Both the position numbers and the translations under genes were made by a program. A DNA stretch of 64,000 nt. Origin: Lepidodermella squamata (taxonomy: Eukaryota > Gastrotricha). Position 1 is the stretch's first letter. Every line of letters starts with the position of its first letter. The stretch spans positions 62,001 through 126,000 of the forward strand of contig JBLDXI010000035.1 of NCBI GenBank assembly GCA_047495785.1. The letters run 5' to 3'. This document shows, piece after piece, positions 1-11,284 of the stretch. The notes under the pieces are model-generated. The model was given only the letters and a program-made list of their open reading frames with translations. It was not told the origin of the DNA and ran no database searches.

Positions 1-11
1 TGAAAAATTAC

Positions 12-3000
12 CTTTCAAATAGAGAGCGAAATACTTCTCGCCAAGCACCCTCGTGATGACGGACATGCGCTGGAGAGACGACGAAAACGGGAACTGGCGA
101 ATGATGCCCACCTCGAAGGGCAGCGGGGTCGGCGAGCCGTTGCCGTCGCCAGCCGCCGACGCACCCATGGACGAAGTGTCGCCGCCGCCACCGCTGCCGG
201 ACGTGTTGAGCTGCGACGAGCGCGGGCGGACAATCGTCGGCGTGAGCACCTCGTAGCCCGCCTGGCCGTCGCCCATGTCCGCCTCGGCGCTGGCAGCCGG
301 CTCCTCCAACTCCCAGCCGGTCTCCTGGAACATCTTCAAGTCGATCGGATCGCCAGTCACCTCGCCTTCGATGACGGCGAGGGAGTGGCACGTCGCCATG
401 CACGTCGCCAGCTGCGATTTCCCCGGCAGGTACGCGCCGCTGGTGATGGGCGCCTGGAACTGGCCGCGCTGGCACGGCACGACCCGCGAGAAGTCGAGCC
501 CGTCCTCCGTCAGCGTGCCCGTCTTGTCGAAGCACACGATGTCGACGACGCCGCACACGTTGATGGTGGAGGGCGACACGCAGAAGATCTTGTGCTTCTT
601 CAGCCGCCGCTGCGCCGTCGCGTAGCCGACCGAGAGCGCGATGGGCAGGGCGGGCGGCACGACGATGGTGATGAGGTCGAGACAGCGGACGATGATGAGC
701 GAGGCGGACTCGCCGCGGGACAGCCGCAGCACGAGCGAGTAGACGAGGCCGATCATGGCGATGCCGGCGAGCAGCCCCACGAACTTCATCGCGTCGACGA
801 CGAACTTGAAGTCCATGGGCTTCGGGAAGAGGATCGAGCGGATCAGCTCGCCCTTCGCCGTCATGAAGCCCGTCGACAGCACGACGGCCCGCACCGACTT
901 GTTCGCGAAGTACTTGGTCTGGATGACGCGCGTGCCGCAGAACAGCACGTGCCGTTCGTGCAGCTTCACGTGCAGTTGCTGGTCTTCGGCCGCGTTGCGC
1001 ACGGCTGGCAGGGCAGTTTTTGTCACCGGGACAGATTCACCTGCGATACAAAAAATTGACAAAATTAGCATTTTCTTAGAAAAACAACATCCTAATTTGG
1101 AAAATTCAACTTTTCTTATGAATTTCAAACTCTTCCGTGCATCAGTTCTCAACATTTTAGAGGCGTAAACGAATGGAAAAAGAGCGGAAAAAGCGTTGTT
1201 ATGAAAATTTCAACGAATTGCAATTGAATATTATTCTAAAAAAAATTATTATAATGTTTCCAAAAATGCACGATTTGGAATATTGCGTTCTCCCATTTGA
1301 AATCATCAACATTTCATTACTCTGCGAAAATAAATAGCAAAGAAATAGCATTACTTACGCCTCAAACTTAACGATTTGCAGGTAAATTTGCAGTCTAATT
1401 ACTGTAACAACCCCTTTTTAAAGGCAAATAGATATGTCTTGGAACTCGAACGAATGAGTTCCAACCTCTCCATTCGACAACAGACTGCAGTGATGAAAAT
1501 TGCCTCTGTATTAAGAATTCATTATTTTTTAAATTGCTTTCACACCGATACTTAACATCAAAACGTTCGAGAGATTTTGAGGTAAAATTCATTTTCCCAG
1601 AAATTCATATTTGGCTGAAAACTGGCAACTTTAACCTTGTTTTTATCCCAGTTTGGTTTCAGATAACAATGCTGATAAAAAAACAGCGGCAAAACATGCA
1701 CCAATGGCATTCCCTGTAAAATTTTCAAAACCTGAACAAAATTTTCTGATTTTTCAGAAGGAAATCCTCAATTTCCAAGTATTTCTCAATAATTTGTCAC
1801 ACTAATGACATAAATTTTCAGCCGACTCTTGAATCTGGTCTCTGCCAGTAACCTGGAAGTTAAACATGGGTCATTGCGAGTCGTGCAAGTTTTGCAGCTA
1901 TGTAAAAAATGATGCAGCAATAAATTCCAAATATTTGCATGCAGCGACAAGACTCTTCAAGAATTATGAATAATTAAGCTGATTTTCCGCTATCCTCCTA
2001 TAATCCACGACCCAGTTATTTTTCAGCAAATAAAATCAATTAACCGATTATTTTTTTCAAACTCCCAACAAAAGGATGGAGCTCCTTCTTCCTAAAGTGT
2101 AATATTTTATATATTTATTTTGTTTTACCTGTCAACATGGCCTCGTTGACGATGCAGTTGCCGCACTGCAGGACAGCGTCGCACTGCATGACGGTGCCGT
2201 GGCGCGGGATGACGATGACGTCGCCGGGCGTCAGCTGGTCCGGCATGATGTCCTCCTCGGTGCCGTCGGGCCGGCACACCGTGACCGGCTGCGCGGCGTG
2301 CACGGTGCGGCGGAGGGCCCGCTCGTTGTTGCGCGTCAGGTACACGGTCCAGATGACGGAGATGGACGACATGAGCACGATGCAGGACGCGAAGATGTAG
2401 TACTGGTCGCAGAACCACAGCGTGCACGAGAAGATCTGGAACATGTAGAACGGCGAGAGGATTTCGCGGAAAATGATTGTCAGCACGGGCGTGATGCGCA
2501 CGTGGATCGAGTTCGACCCGGCCAGCACGCGCCGGTCCGACGACTCGTCGTGCGAAAGACCTAGCACAAACAATCATAAGTTACTTCGGTGTTAAATCAA
2601 ATTAAATTAAATTTCCGAATCAGAGCTCTACTCAAACCGAAAGTGGTTCGATGGTTTAGTTCAACGATGTTTACAGTATACCCTAATCGGCCATTAGTTA
2701 TTCATATCGAATAAAGGTTTCGCGAGACTTTTTAATATTCTAATCATTTCAATAATTAACTGTGAAGCCAATTTTCTCAGCAAATCTGATCATTATGAGC
2801 TTTTGAATTCGAATGACTCGACTAAAATAGTTTGCTGCCAATCATTACAAAACAACTTAATATTTCTGAATGAATCAAGAACTCGGCGCCTCCATGTCTG
2901 ATTAATATGATATTCGCAATAATGTCAAATTCTTTTCTTTCATTTGGCTCAAAATTCAGTCTTCGTCACAACCTCCAACAGTCGGAAACATAAAAACTGA

Positions 3001-4921
3001 ACGGCTAACTGCAGAGAATTTTCTTGTCAAATGAAGCATTCTCCCCCTTATGAATGTCGATTCCGAAAAGCGAACTTCCAACACTCTATTCCTTACCACC
3101 GCTTAACAGTAAGACTTAACAGTAAAACAAATAAATTGCCAAGGTAAATATACCAACATTGTGTACTTAGTCTAAGCGGCTTCCATTGAAGTAAAGATAA
3201 AAAAACGGGTAGAAGTGTCAACTGTGTTAATTCCCTTATTCAAGAAGTGAGCCACGTCTGAGCTTACAAAATTAAATTGAATCTCAAGGCAATCTCAAAG
3301 GACGAAATATCAAACAAAAAGTTGACGAAATTTCCTTCAGGAACCGGCGAATTCAATTATTTTGCCCCCTCAGATTCGGTGATTTAAAGAAGGAGCTGAG
3401 CTCAATGGAGCTGAGCTCTAACGGAGCTGAGCTCCCTGAATACCGCGCACGGTCAAGTCAAAGGCCAAGTTCATGGAACAATGTCGGTTTTACTACCAAA
3501 ATATAGATCGTTCAATTCTCTATCGACTGAATATAGGTTTGCCGCTCGAAAAACTAAACAGAAAAAAGTGAAGTTGGTAAATAAATTAATGCCATTTGCG
3601 CGCACTCTCAAGCGATATGCACACTTAAATACGCAATCTAGCATGGGCGTAAAACTTTTTCTGGTTGATTTTTTCGATCGAGAAATCTACATTCGAGCGA
3701 TAGAGAATTGAACGATCTATATTTTGGTAGTAAAACCGACATTGTTCCATGAACTTGGCCTTTGACTTGACCGTGCGCGGTATTCAGGGAGCTCAGCTCC
3801 GTTAGAGCTCAGCTCCATTGAGCTCAGCTCCTTTTTGAGCTCAGCTCCTTCTTTAAATCACCAAGTACGGAGCGGCATTATTTTCTCCTCTTCAGTTTAA
3901 ATGTTATCTCATATTTAATATCATTTCATTTCCATCATTAATTCAAATTTCTGTATCGCCCCTTACCTTTACAAGAGTGCAGACTGAGAAAAGTGGGCGA
4001 CTCTCCGAGTAGACCTTCATATTTTTCAAATTGCTGCCGTTCCGGGCTCCAAAAATATCGCAATTTCTGCACGGTTATATAGCGAAGAACGGACGCTTGA
4101 GCCGCCGGGCGGTACGTGAAATAACGCGAGGAAACGTCGCGGTCGACCGGCTTTACGTTTACACCGTCGCGACTGACAAATCTCACCGGACGAACCCAAG
4201 TTCGTTTGTACAAGTCAGTCAGCAATATGCAGTCCGCTTTCAGTAGAGTCGACGGGTGGTGCGTTAGGTACAAACGCCACGATGGCCGCCAGTAGAAGAC
4301 CAGCCACAGCAGACCGACAGTTAAGAAATAACCGGCTACCAACGCCCGTTCACGCGCAGGAATTTTCGCGAAGCCGAAACACGTCATTTGATCGTCCTTT
4401 TCCGCATTTAAAATCGCCTTTTCTGACAGCACAATATTTGGCGTCGAATGTTCGCTACCGATCTGCGGTGATTTGAAAGAGGCGGGCAGAAATGCGCCTT
4501 TCGCATTATCCCAGCCGTAAGTTTGGCCATTCAGCCGTAGACTAGGTGTCAGGTACTTTGACTCGAACAGATTGTTCGCCGCCGAACCTCGCGGTTGCGC
4601 ATTCGAGTTCGAGCGTTTGAACGATAGGTTCAGGTTGAACGAGTCCGATTGCGGCGCGAGTACGAGGCCATCGTGCGATATGATCTCTAGCGCGGCCACA
4701 TGTTCGTTATCGCGGTCGTCGCGCACGATAACATATCGCGCCTCGCCTCTAATGATGCATTGGCGGCATGTCAGCCTAATCCAAAGCGTCCTCTTAGCGA
4801 CGTAGGCAACCAGATAGAAGAGTCCGAGAGTCAACACGGAAAGAAGAAATGCCACAAACTGGCGGTACCATATTGGTGCGAAATAAGTCACCTCGCGAAT
4901 CCCGTCGGGACTATTTCGCAT
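12..4921 (-). CDS. P5B-type P-type ATPase, ATP13A2/ATP13A3-like (3' end outside window)
   Basis: Exons 3967-4921, 2129-2560 and 12-1040 (minus) join in frame with GT-AG introns, giving about 805 residues; a donor at 8-11 shows the gene continues beyond the left edge. The family pumps polyamines or related cations from late endosomes/lysosomes. Visible in order: an N-terminal hydrophobic stretch (about residues 18-41), a second near 192-213, the A-domain motif TGES (462-465, split by intron 2), the P5B signature PPALP (about residue 600) and the phosphorylation motif DKTGTLT with Asp634 (bases 508-528). ATP13A-like segments WSPERQQFE and REILSPFYMFQIF support P5B rather than P5A. The ATG at 4921 lies 3 bases after a possible splice acceptor. 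The ion-binding and C-terminal membrane part is not in the window. Intron 1 holds a large fold-back element. ATP13A2 versus ATP13A3 cannot be decided. Confidence 0.93.
1041..2128 (-). other. Intron 2 of the P5B ATPase gene
   Basis: AT-rich, bounded by consensus donor and acceptor on the minus strand. Short open frames inside show no recognisable protein. Nothing else seen. Confidence 0.85.
2561..3966 (-). other. Intron 1 of the P5B ATPase gene
   Basis: 1.4-kb AT-rich intron. Apart from the fold-back element at 3378-3862 I see no gene or RNA in it. Confidence 0.85.
3378..3862. mobile_element. Fold-back (MITE-like) element with about 150-165-bp inverted arms
   Basis: Left arm 3378-3525 and right arm 3698-3862 are near-perfect reverse complements around a unique core of about 170 bp. 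Near the outer ends each arm carries direct copies of a short palindromic word (GGAGCTGAGCTC): three in the left arm, four in the right, the extra copy explaining the length difference. No coding capacity; an open frame at 3481-3711 is a shadow of the arms. The structure suggests a non-autonomous fold-back or MITE-type DNA element. I could not identify a clear target-site duplication. Confidence 0.75.
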
Positions 4922-6642
4922 TCCCTAATCAAAATGATAACAAAAAACATTATAGAGATAATGGAAATAACAGATAACAGCAATAAAGTTTGTCGGCTTC
5001 CCACAACGGACTGATAACAGAAGGACAAAATATAGCCTACGAGCGGAAAACACCTAACTATAGCTACTTGCGCGATTTTAACCTACTTTATATCTTGAAA
5101 GTAGTCCGATTGAAGGTTCAAATTATGAATATAAGCAATGTAAAGATTGCAAAGATATTTTTTGTAGGCCTTTAAAGCTGAAGCATTAACGCATCAAGAA
5201 CACTTGGATCGAAGAATAATTTGATCGCAAAAAGACATAAGCATACGGATTCAAATAATATTCCTTTCAAATGCTCGCGATAGCCCACATGATTTAATGA
5301 GAATTAAAATTGGGGAAACATAATATATGGAAACACTATAAATAGAAGCAAAATGGTTTCAGTGAAAGCTATCGAATATCGACGAAATTTGGCGCGTCAC
5401 TCTATTGTCTCCGAGTTCAAAAAGCACTGAACAAAATAATACAATTTTGTTCAAGAAGGCTCAAGAAGGTACATGAAGAAGCAATCATGTTTCATATGAA
5501 AATTAACTGAACTTCAATGAGCTTTTCGTATGAAAAGAGTCGGTAGTGGGCGCAAAGGTCTGCACAAGTTTGGCGTTTCTATTATAAGAATATCTATATT
5601 CGGGGGCCTGCGGCCTGCTACAACCGCTTTTTCCGTATAAGTCCAATTGAACATTGAACAAGGTTCGACGTTGCTAAGAAAATATCTGCGACACTGAAAC
5701 GTATTTGGATTGGAGCAGCTCAATCCCGAAGCACACATTGATGCTTGATAAACGATAAATGATGAGGCTAAAACGCACGGCTATGCCATCATCTCTCATG
5801 CAAGTATCCAACAGATAGATCCAAATAGACTACAGACTACAGGTACCCGGGTGCCATCAGTAAAATTTCCAGGCCGCAAGTGCAAGGAAGTGGGATGAAA
5901 ACTGAAAACTCAGGTGTAACCATCCACAATAATGGGTGAGGTGTGAGGGTTGGGAGCTTGCTGACTGTCGGGTTGATAGGAGATAGACTTAGCCAGAAGA
6001 AAGAGGTATATTTGACTTCCTTCTTTCGCAATTTTCACAGGTAGGAGAAGGATATCATGATGTAACAGTAACAGACTTCACGCACCAGACATACATCTAG
6101 AAACAGAAAACAAACCCCGAGCCTAGGCAGCTGAAGCAAAAAACTCCGAAGAACCTCACGTTTGTCCCGCGAAAACGCCCAAGAGATGACTCAGCGAAGA
6201 AAAACTAAAAAAAACTATCAATTTTATGTTTGAAAACGTGCACAGCAATTTTTCTCGATTGAATTTGAGGATTATTAACATATTATATGTCGCATTCAAT
6301 TTGAAGCAATTTTTTGCCGCCCACTTTTTTTTAGATTCCCCGCATCACATCTCCGTGGAATGAAGTGCTTGGCCTGACGTAGTCCGTAGTCCGCAATCCT
6401 ATCTCAAACCTTTCGCCAACCCACCTATCAACGAAACAGGCCTCTCCGGCATTCCACTTTTTGCTAATCGCGGAAATTTAGGCTTCAGGCTTCTGGACTC
6501 GATTATCGATTGAACCGCAATTTATGCCTTGTGCCTTGTCATGAATCCCATACTCTCAAGATTCTACATGTGTAATACTATTTGCTATTTGTTTGCGTTG
6601 CATGTTCCTGCCTCATACCAATAGACAGCATTTATATGCTCA
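4922..6642. other. Intergenic region between divergent genes
   Basis: Lies between the 5' ends of the P5B ATPase (minus) and the apyrase gene (plus), so it must contain both upstream control regions. No tRNA, convincing ORF or conserved element seen; minus-strand frames at 5514-5738 and 5837-6031 do not resemble proteins. Confidence 0.6.
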
Positions 6643-8916
6643 ATGAACTGTTCATATTTTCAATTGATTATAGTATTTAATGCCATTGGCCATGGATCTT
6701 CGCCCGAATCAATGCGCAATTTCAGACCTTGGTGCACGTGCAATCTAGTGAAAGGTCGTATGTTTCTTTCCATGCTCGCCACTGCTAAACGTCTGCGCTT
6801 TCTCGGCCTGCAAGTCTGGATGACTGATAATCGATGCAGATATTGGACCATATGCTCGATTACTGTTTTATCCGTCATATTATGTTTTGTTTTGTTTGTC
6901 CTTATTAATACCGCTCCTGAGACTACTGAAAATCCCGAACCTGTGCTGGGCGATGTATCGGTGCCTGACGTAACCGTCAAAACTCACAGGCCTTTATCTG
7001 ACAACAGCGCTCGTACAAATTGGGCAGCCTATCAGTATTCAATCATCCTAGACTGCGGTAGTAGTGGCAGTCGAGTTTTTATTTATTACTGGCCCGAGCA
7101 TAGTGGCGTCCGTGGCCAATTGCTGGACATTCGCCAACTGCCAGGCCCTGACGGACATCCAGCCGTGCTCAAGGTGGAGCCAGGCATTTCTGCCTACCCA
7201 TCAGACCCTTCAAAAGCGACAGACCAAGTCGTGAAATTGTTGCTGTTCGCAAAAGATCACATACCGGTGCAATGCCACCAGGACACTTTCGTCTATATCA
7301 TGGCCACTGCTGGCATGCGAATGCTCAAAGAAATCGAGCAGGAAAACATTCTAAGCCATATTCGGCTGAATGTACCGCTTAGAACGCCCTTCCGCTTGTT
7401 AGCGGATAATGTTGAAGTTATTACCGGTAAATGGGAGGGAATTTACGCGTGGATTGCGATAAATGCCGCGTTAGGAAGACTCGGCGGCGCTCCTGCCGAA
7501 AAGTTACGTGTACCTGACAGTACGCCAGGCCCGCCAGCCCCTGAAACAGTCGGTATTATTGACATGGGCGGTGGTTCTATACAAATCGCTTTCGAATTGG
7601 ACCCGAAGGACAATCCGCCACCAGATGTCATGGCATCATTCGGCCTCGGGACCTCTGAAGCCGATACGTCGCTCAATTACCGGCTGTACGTCGCAACTTA
7701 CCTCGGATTAGGCGCAAATTCAGCGCTCAAGTCACATTTCGAAGCTCTAGCTGAAGAGCGATATCAAATGCTGGCGAAAAATCTGGTCGAACGAACGACC
7801 TCTACTCAACAATCGTCTAGTGAGAAAACTACCGGGTTTTCAAATGCAATTATCGACCCATGCCACCCGGCGGGCTACAACGCCGCGCTCAATCTGTCGA
7901 TAGCCTCAAATGGGAACCAACCGAAGCCGGTTATACTAAATGGAACCGGCGAATTCAAAGCGTGTAAAAGCCGTCTGCAGTTCCTGTTAGCTCAGATTTC
8001 GTCTGAGACTAACAGCGCGATGGCGTCTTGTGGCTTGTTTTGCTCGCCACTTTCCGGCCTCGCTCCGGCGGTTGCAATTGCTAGCAAACCGCCGCTTTCA
8101 ATGCGGAGGCGAAAATTTTACGGGTTTTCCGAATTCTGGTACACAATGGAAGACTGCCTGCATTTAGGTGAGGAATAACATCACGATGTTCAAATTTAAC
8201 ACTAAAATTGTGCTGTTTTTATAGGCGGTCAGTATGATGGCGCTAAGTTTGACCAAGAAGCTGGTTCGTTCTGCGCCCACGAGTGGAACCGCCTGGTCAA
8301 AGATTACACGGCGCCGCAGTACTCTCAGGCCGACTACGCTCGATTCACTACGCAGTGCTTCAAATCGGCCTGGGTCTCAGTCATCCTACACTCCGGCTTT
8401 TTATTCGAACCGGACACTCTAAATTTCGCATCGGTTCAAAAAATTAACGGCTCTGAGGTCCACTGGACCCTCGGGGCGCTGCTGTACAAAACCAGGACGT
8501 TGCCGTTGAGGAGAATTCAACTCCTCGAATCCGCGTCGCAACTGCGGCACGGCGTCAGCGGTTTGAATGGCGGAAATTCGGTGATGATAGCCGCGACTAA
8601 CAACTCGTGGCCGCTGACTTTCATGCCCAACCTGCCGCAGGCGACAATTCTAATATGCGGAGTCATCGTGTTCCTCGCAATTGTTTTCTACTGCCACAAA
8701 TTGAGCCGGCCGACGCAGAACCGGCGGAAGGACGAGACGATCTACGACCAGGCTGAAATGGGCCTGCTGGCCGACGACGACTCCGGCTGGTCCGGGGCGA
8801 GCACGGCCATCGGCATCAGCGAGTCGACGCAGACTTCGTCTTCATCTTCGCTGTCGCTGGGCAGGAAAGGCCGGTCGTCGATGTCGGTCGGCAGTCGCAT
8901 GCACCATATGGCTTGA
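6643..8916 (+). CDS. Ectonucleoside triphosphate diphosphohydrolase, ENTPD4/ENTPD7-like (GDA1/CD39 apyrase)
   Basis: Exons 6643-8167 and 8225-8916 with a 57-bp intron (splitting a Gly codon) encode up to 738 residues. It should hydrolyse nucleoside di-/triphosphates in the Golgi or lysosome lumen. Apyrase conserved regions are visible: ACR1 ILDCGSSGSR (about 135-144), ACR2 TAGMRML (about 222-228), ACR3 GKWEGIYAW (about 262-270), ACR4 IIDMGGGSIQIAFE (Asp307) and ACR5 VHWTLGALLY (near 587). FYGFSEF and QCFKSAWVS match ENTPD4. Membrane segments at about 68-88 and 648-667 give the two-anchor topology of this subfamily. The N-terminus is uncertain: Met24, Met40, Met44 or Met60 (6820, just before the first membrane segment) are alternatives. 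After the second anchor is an extra Ser-rich tail of about 70 residues that human ENTPD4 lacks. AATAAA at 9364. Confidence 0.94.
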
Positions 8917-9439
8917 AAAAGCTTCAAATCTGTTCGGTTTCTGGGCTTTCAATCGCGCTCCCCTTTGGTTCCTTGGTTCGAGATGTTTTCTTTCGGATAG
9001 CGGCAATTGATTCATCCATTCCTGCGAATACTTACTAAAAATACCTTGATAGAGTTATTATATTTACAAAAGCGATACCCGTGGTTTACTAGTACATGCA
9101 TACATTCGTAGTTAGTTTGTGTATGGTCGACATTTTGCTTTTTCTCATTTCTGTTTTGCTATTAACAAACTGCTGATGTTATTTAGTTCGAAGAATACCG
9201 ATGATGGTGTGATCGAAACGACGACGATGACGATAATATTCTATATATATCTTATTTTAATTTATGTATCTCTCTCTTTCTCTGCCTTGTTTTTTGTGGC
9301 GTGAATTTCTCGGCTAACAAATTGGCAAGGAAAAAGGATTGAAAATAATACTGGAAAATGCGTAATAAAACTGAGAGAAAAATGGTTTAAATTCATCCAA
9401 CAATATTTGATTTTTCTTAGATATTATTATTTATTGAAA
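8917..9439. other. 3'UTR of apyrase gene and spacer
   Basis: AT-rich; includes an AATAAA at 9364-9369 and a TTTTTCTTAG acceptor-like site ending at 9420 just before the next start codon. No gene seen. Confidence 0.6.
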
Positions 9440-9679
9440 ATGAACCCCTTGGACACGGCAAGTTCGCTGAAAGACTTTACATGGTCGACTAATGTAGTAA
9501 TTGCGAGTGGCAAATGCGGCAATACGATGCAGCCGATCGTCAATTTGGACCTGAAACTGCTCGCCCAGGGCGAAACCGTGGATAAGCGGCTCGAAATGAC
9601 GCCCGGCGAGTTGGAGAACTTCGTCGCTAAACTCGAGCAGTGCTTGCGCCAATCAGAAACCGTCAACAGCCAGCAATGA
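9440..9679 (+). CDS. COMMD6: COMM domain-containing protein, COMMD6-like
   Basis: A 79-residue single-exon reading frame consisting almost only of a COMM domain: an FTW motif opening the domain (residues 14-16), then a beta-rich segment ending in KRLEMTPGELENFVAKLEQ. COMMD6 is the only COMMD protein that normally lacks the N-terminal helical domain (about 85 residues in human), and the alignment from LKDFTW to the SETV near the C-terminus is collinear. COMMD proteins assemble into the Commander complex that recycles endosomal cargo. The frame is open upstream to 9407 but an acceptor-like AG at 9419-9420 makes the ATG at 9440 the likely start. AATAAA at 9724. Confidence 0.85.
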   Translation: MNPLDTASSLKDFTWSTNVVIASGKCGNTMQPIVNLDLKLLAQGETVDKRLEMTPGELENFVAKLEQCLRQSETVNSQQ

Positions 9680-10332
9680 GCCATTTTGCTATCATGCCTA
9701 TTTATCGAATTAATCAATCACCGAATAAATTTTATCAATTCCAATGGTTCGATCAGTCAGCATTCTAGCCCTTAGTTGAGAATTTGGAATGGCTTGAATT
9801 CCAGATACCTAAAACTGGAAGTCTTATTCGTGCTTATAGAGCTCTTATTTTGAGAAAATTAGAATTTCAAGATTTAATCAAACTCGGAAATCTCTTATAT
9901 GCTATGCCAAGTGAACACCATAGCCAGTAGCCATGATTTATTAAAAGCAGACCTTTGGATTTTAACCAAGAACCGAAACCTGCTGATTTTTCAATTTTTT
10001 AAATTGAATATTTTTCCTTAGCTCATGGGGCCAAATGTCTTGGGAAACTTGAGAGATAAACATTGAAAATTTTGAGATTTTTGGAATAGATAAAACTTCT
10101 TGATCCCTAAATTCTCGAAAATATTTTTCATCGAAGCAAGAAATCGGCTATTTAATTCTGCAGAGCTCTGAAATAAGTACCATATTTTTGGCCAATTTCC
10201 TGTAAATTTTGATGAAAAATCGAAGATAGGCTGTTGAGCATTACCCGTTTAGATTTTTGAGCCTCGACAGCGTCACCAACTTGACCTTGCATTTTTCTGT
10301 CAATATTTTGTGTTTTTAGAGGTTTTACCGAG
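9680..10332. other. Intergenic spacer COMMD6-NDUFB3
   Basis: AT-rich, no gene seen. Ends with a pyrimidine tract and AG (GTTTTTAG, ending at 10319) 13 bases before the next ATG. Confidence 0.6.
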
Positions 10333-10677
10333 ATGGTTAAAATTCTGAAGGTGTGGGACGTGCACGGCGAGAAGGTGGCGTGCCCGGAGCCGGCGCAGTT
10401 CAAAGTCGACGGCACGAAGCTGGAGGAGGTGCGCGAGCGGCTGGCGGCGCGCGGCCTCAAGTCGCCGTGGCTGCGCAACGCGGCGTGGCGCTACCACCCC
10501 GGCTGGCACCACCAGCGCGTGTGGTCCAGTTTCTTCCGCATCCTGTTCCGCGGCGCGCCCATCGCCCTCGGCATCGTGGCCGTGCAGGTTGTTGCGACCG
10601 AAGCCTACAACAAGGTGACGAAGCACGAAGAGCACCACTTTCACGGCTTCACTAAATACGTGCCGAAATCTGCTTAA
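10333..10677 (+). CDS. NDUFB3: NADH dehydrogenase (ubiquinone) 1 beta subcomplex subunit 3, NDUFB3/B12
   Basis: 114 residues in one exon. NDUFB3 is an accessory subunit in the membrane arm of mitochondrial complex I. The diagnostic core FKVDGTKLEEVRERLAARGL followed by SPWLRNAAWRY (residues 23-53) matches B12 subunits (human WKIEGTPLE...KGLRDPWGRNEAWRY). A single membrane segment follows (about residues 70-88, PIALGIVAVQVVA). The C-terminus is His-rich (KHEEHHFHGF); in human the His-rich part is at the N-terminus instead. The coding sequence is strongly GC-rich against AT-rich flanks. AATAAA at 10845. Confidence 0.93.
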   Translation: MVKILKVWDVHGEKVACPEPAQFKVDGTKLEEVRERLAARGLKSPWLRNAAWRYHPGWHHQRVWSSFFRILFRGAPIALGIVAVQVVATEAYNKVTKHEEHHFHGFTKYVPKSA

Positions 10678-11284
10678 TAATAATAATCATAAATAACTGT
10701 AATGAGATGATAACTTGTAAATTCTACCATGCTGTACTGTACCAACCTTTCAGCTTCTTCACACTAGCCAGTGGAAAAACAGTGGAGCACGGTATCCATG
10801 TTTTTCATGATCGATCGTTTAGTTGTTCTGCGTTGATGCGATTTAATAAAATAATGAACCGACCCTCAAGTGTTCGAATAAAATATTCTTTACAATCCGG
10901 TCTTTTAACCATTTTTATGTATTTTTTTAGATTTGTAAATTATTGATAAATTTATCAAACAACGGCAAAATCAATTCAGGGTCGAATTTTATCATCTGAC
11001 CTCGATAATTACCGAAGCCGCCGCAAGTTTTAATATTTGAGAATTTTAAAGTGCGCCTTCAATAGTTATAATAGTTCAATAGTATCAATTTTTTGTAAGT
11101 AGTATTGCGAAAGTAAAACGAAAATTCATGAAAACTTGAAAATTGAGTCTAACTTGTTTTAGGAAAAATATTCTTGCCCATTATTTTACTTAGGAATGTT
11201 TGAGATAATGATTGATCTCCGTATTGCTCGTCCCATAATCGATTTTTTAATTAAAAAAACCGATCGATTTCTCAATTTTTCTAG
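10678..11284. other. Intergenic spacer NDUFB3-USO1
   Basis: AT-rich with two AATAAA signals near 10845 and 10878 for the upstream gene. It ends in TTTTTCTAG directly abutting the next ATG. No gene seen. Confidence 0.6.

Noticed and set aside
2137-2564. Plus-strand open frames over the P5B ATPase exon 2, and similar GC-rich antisense frames over NVL, USO1 and exon 3
   Set aside because: Opposite-strand shadows of GC-rich exons, with Arg/Ala-rich composition and no domain.
3481-3711. 76-codon frame inside the fold-back element
   Set aside because: Formed by the inverted arms and core; no protein features.
5514-6031. Minus-strand frames upstream of the apyrase gene
   Set aside because: Short, no splice context or family resemblance.
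9119-9304. 61-codon hydrophobic frame in the apyrase 3'UTR
   Set aside because: Composition follows the AT-rich, T-rich UTR; no supporting evidence.
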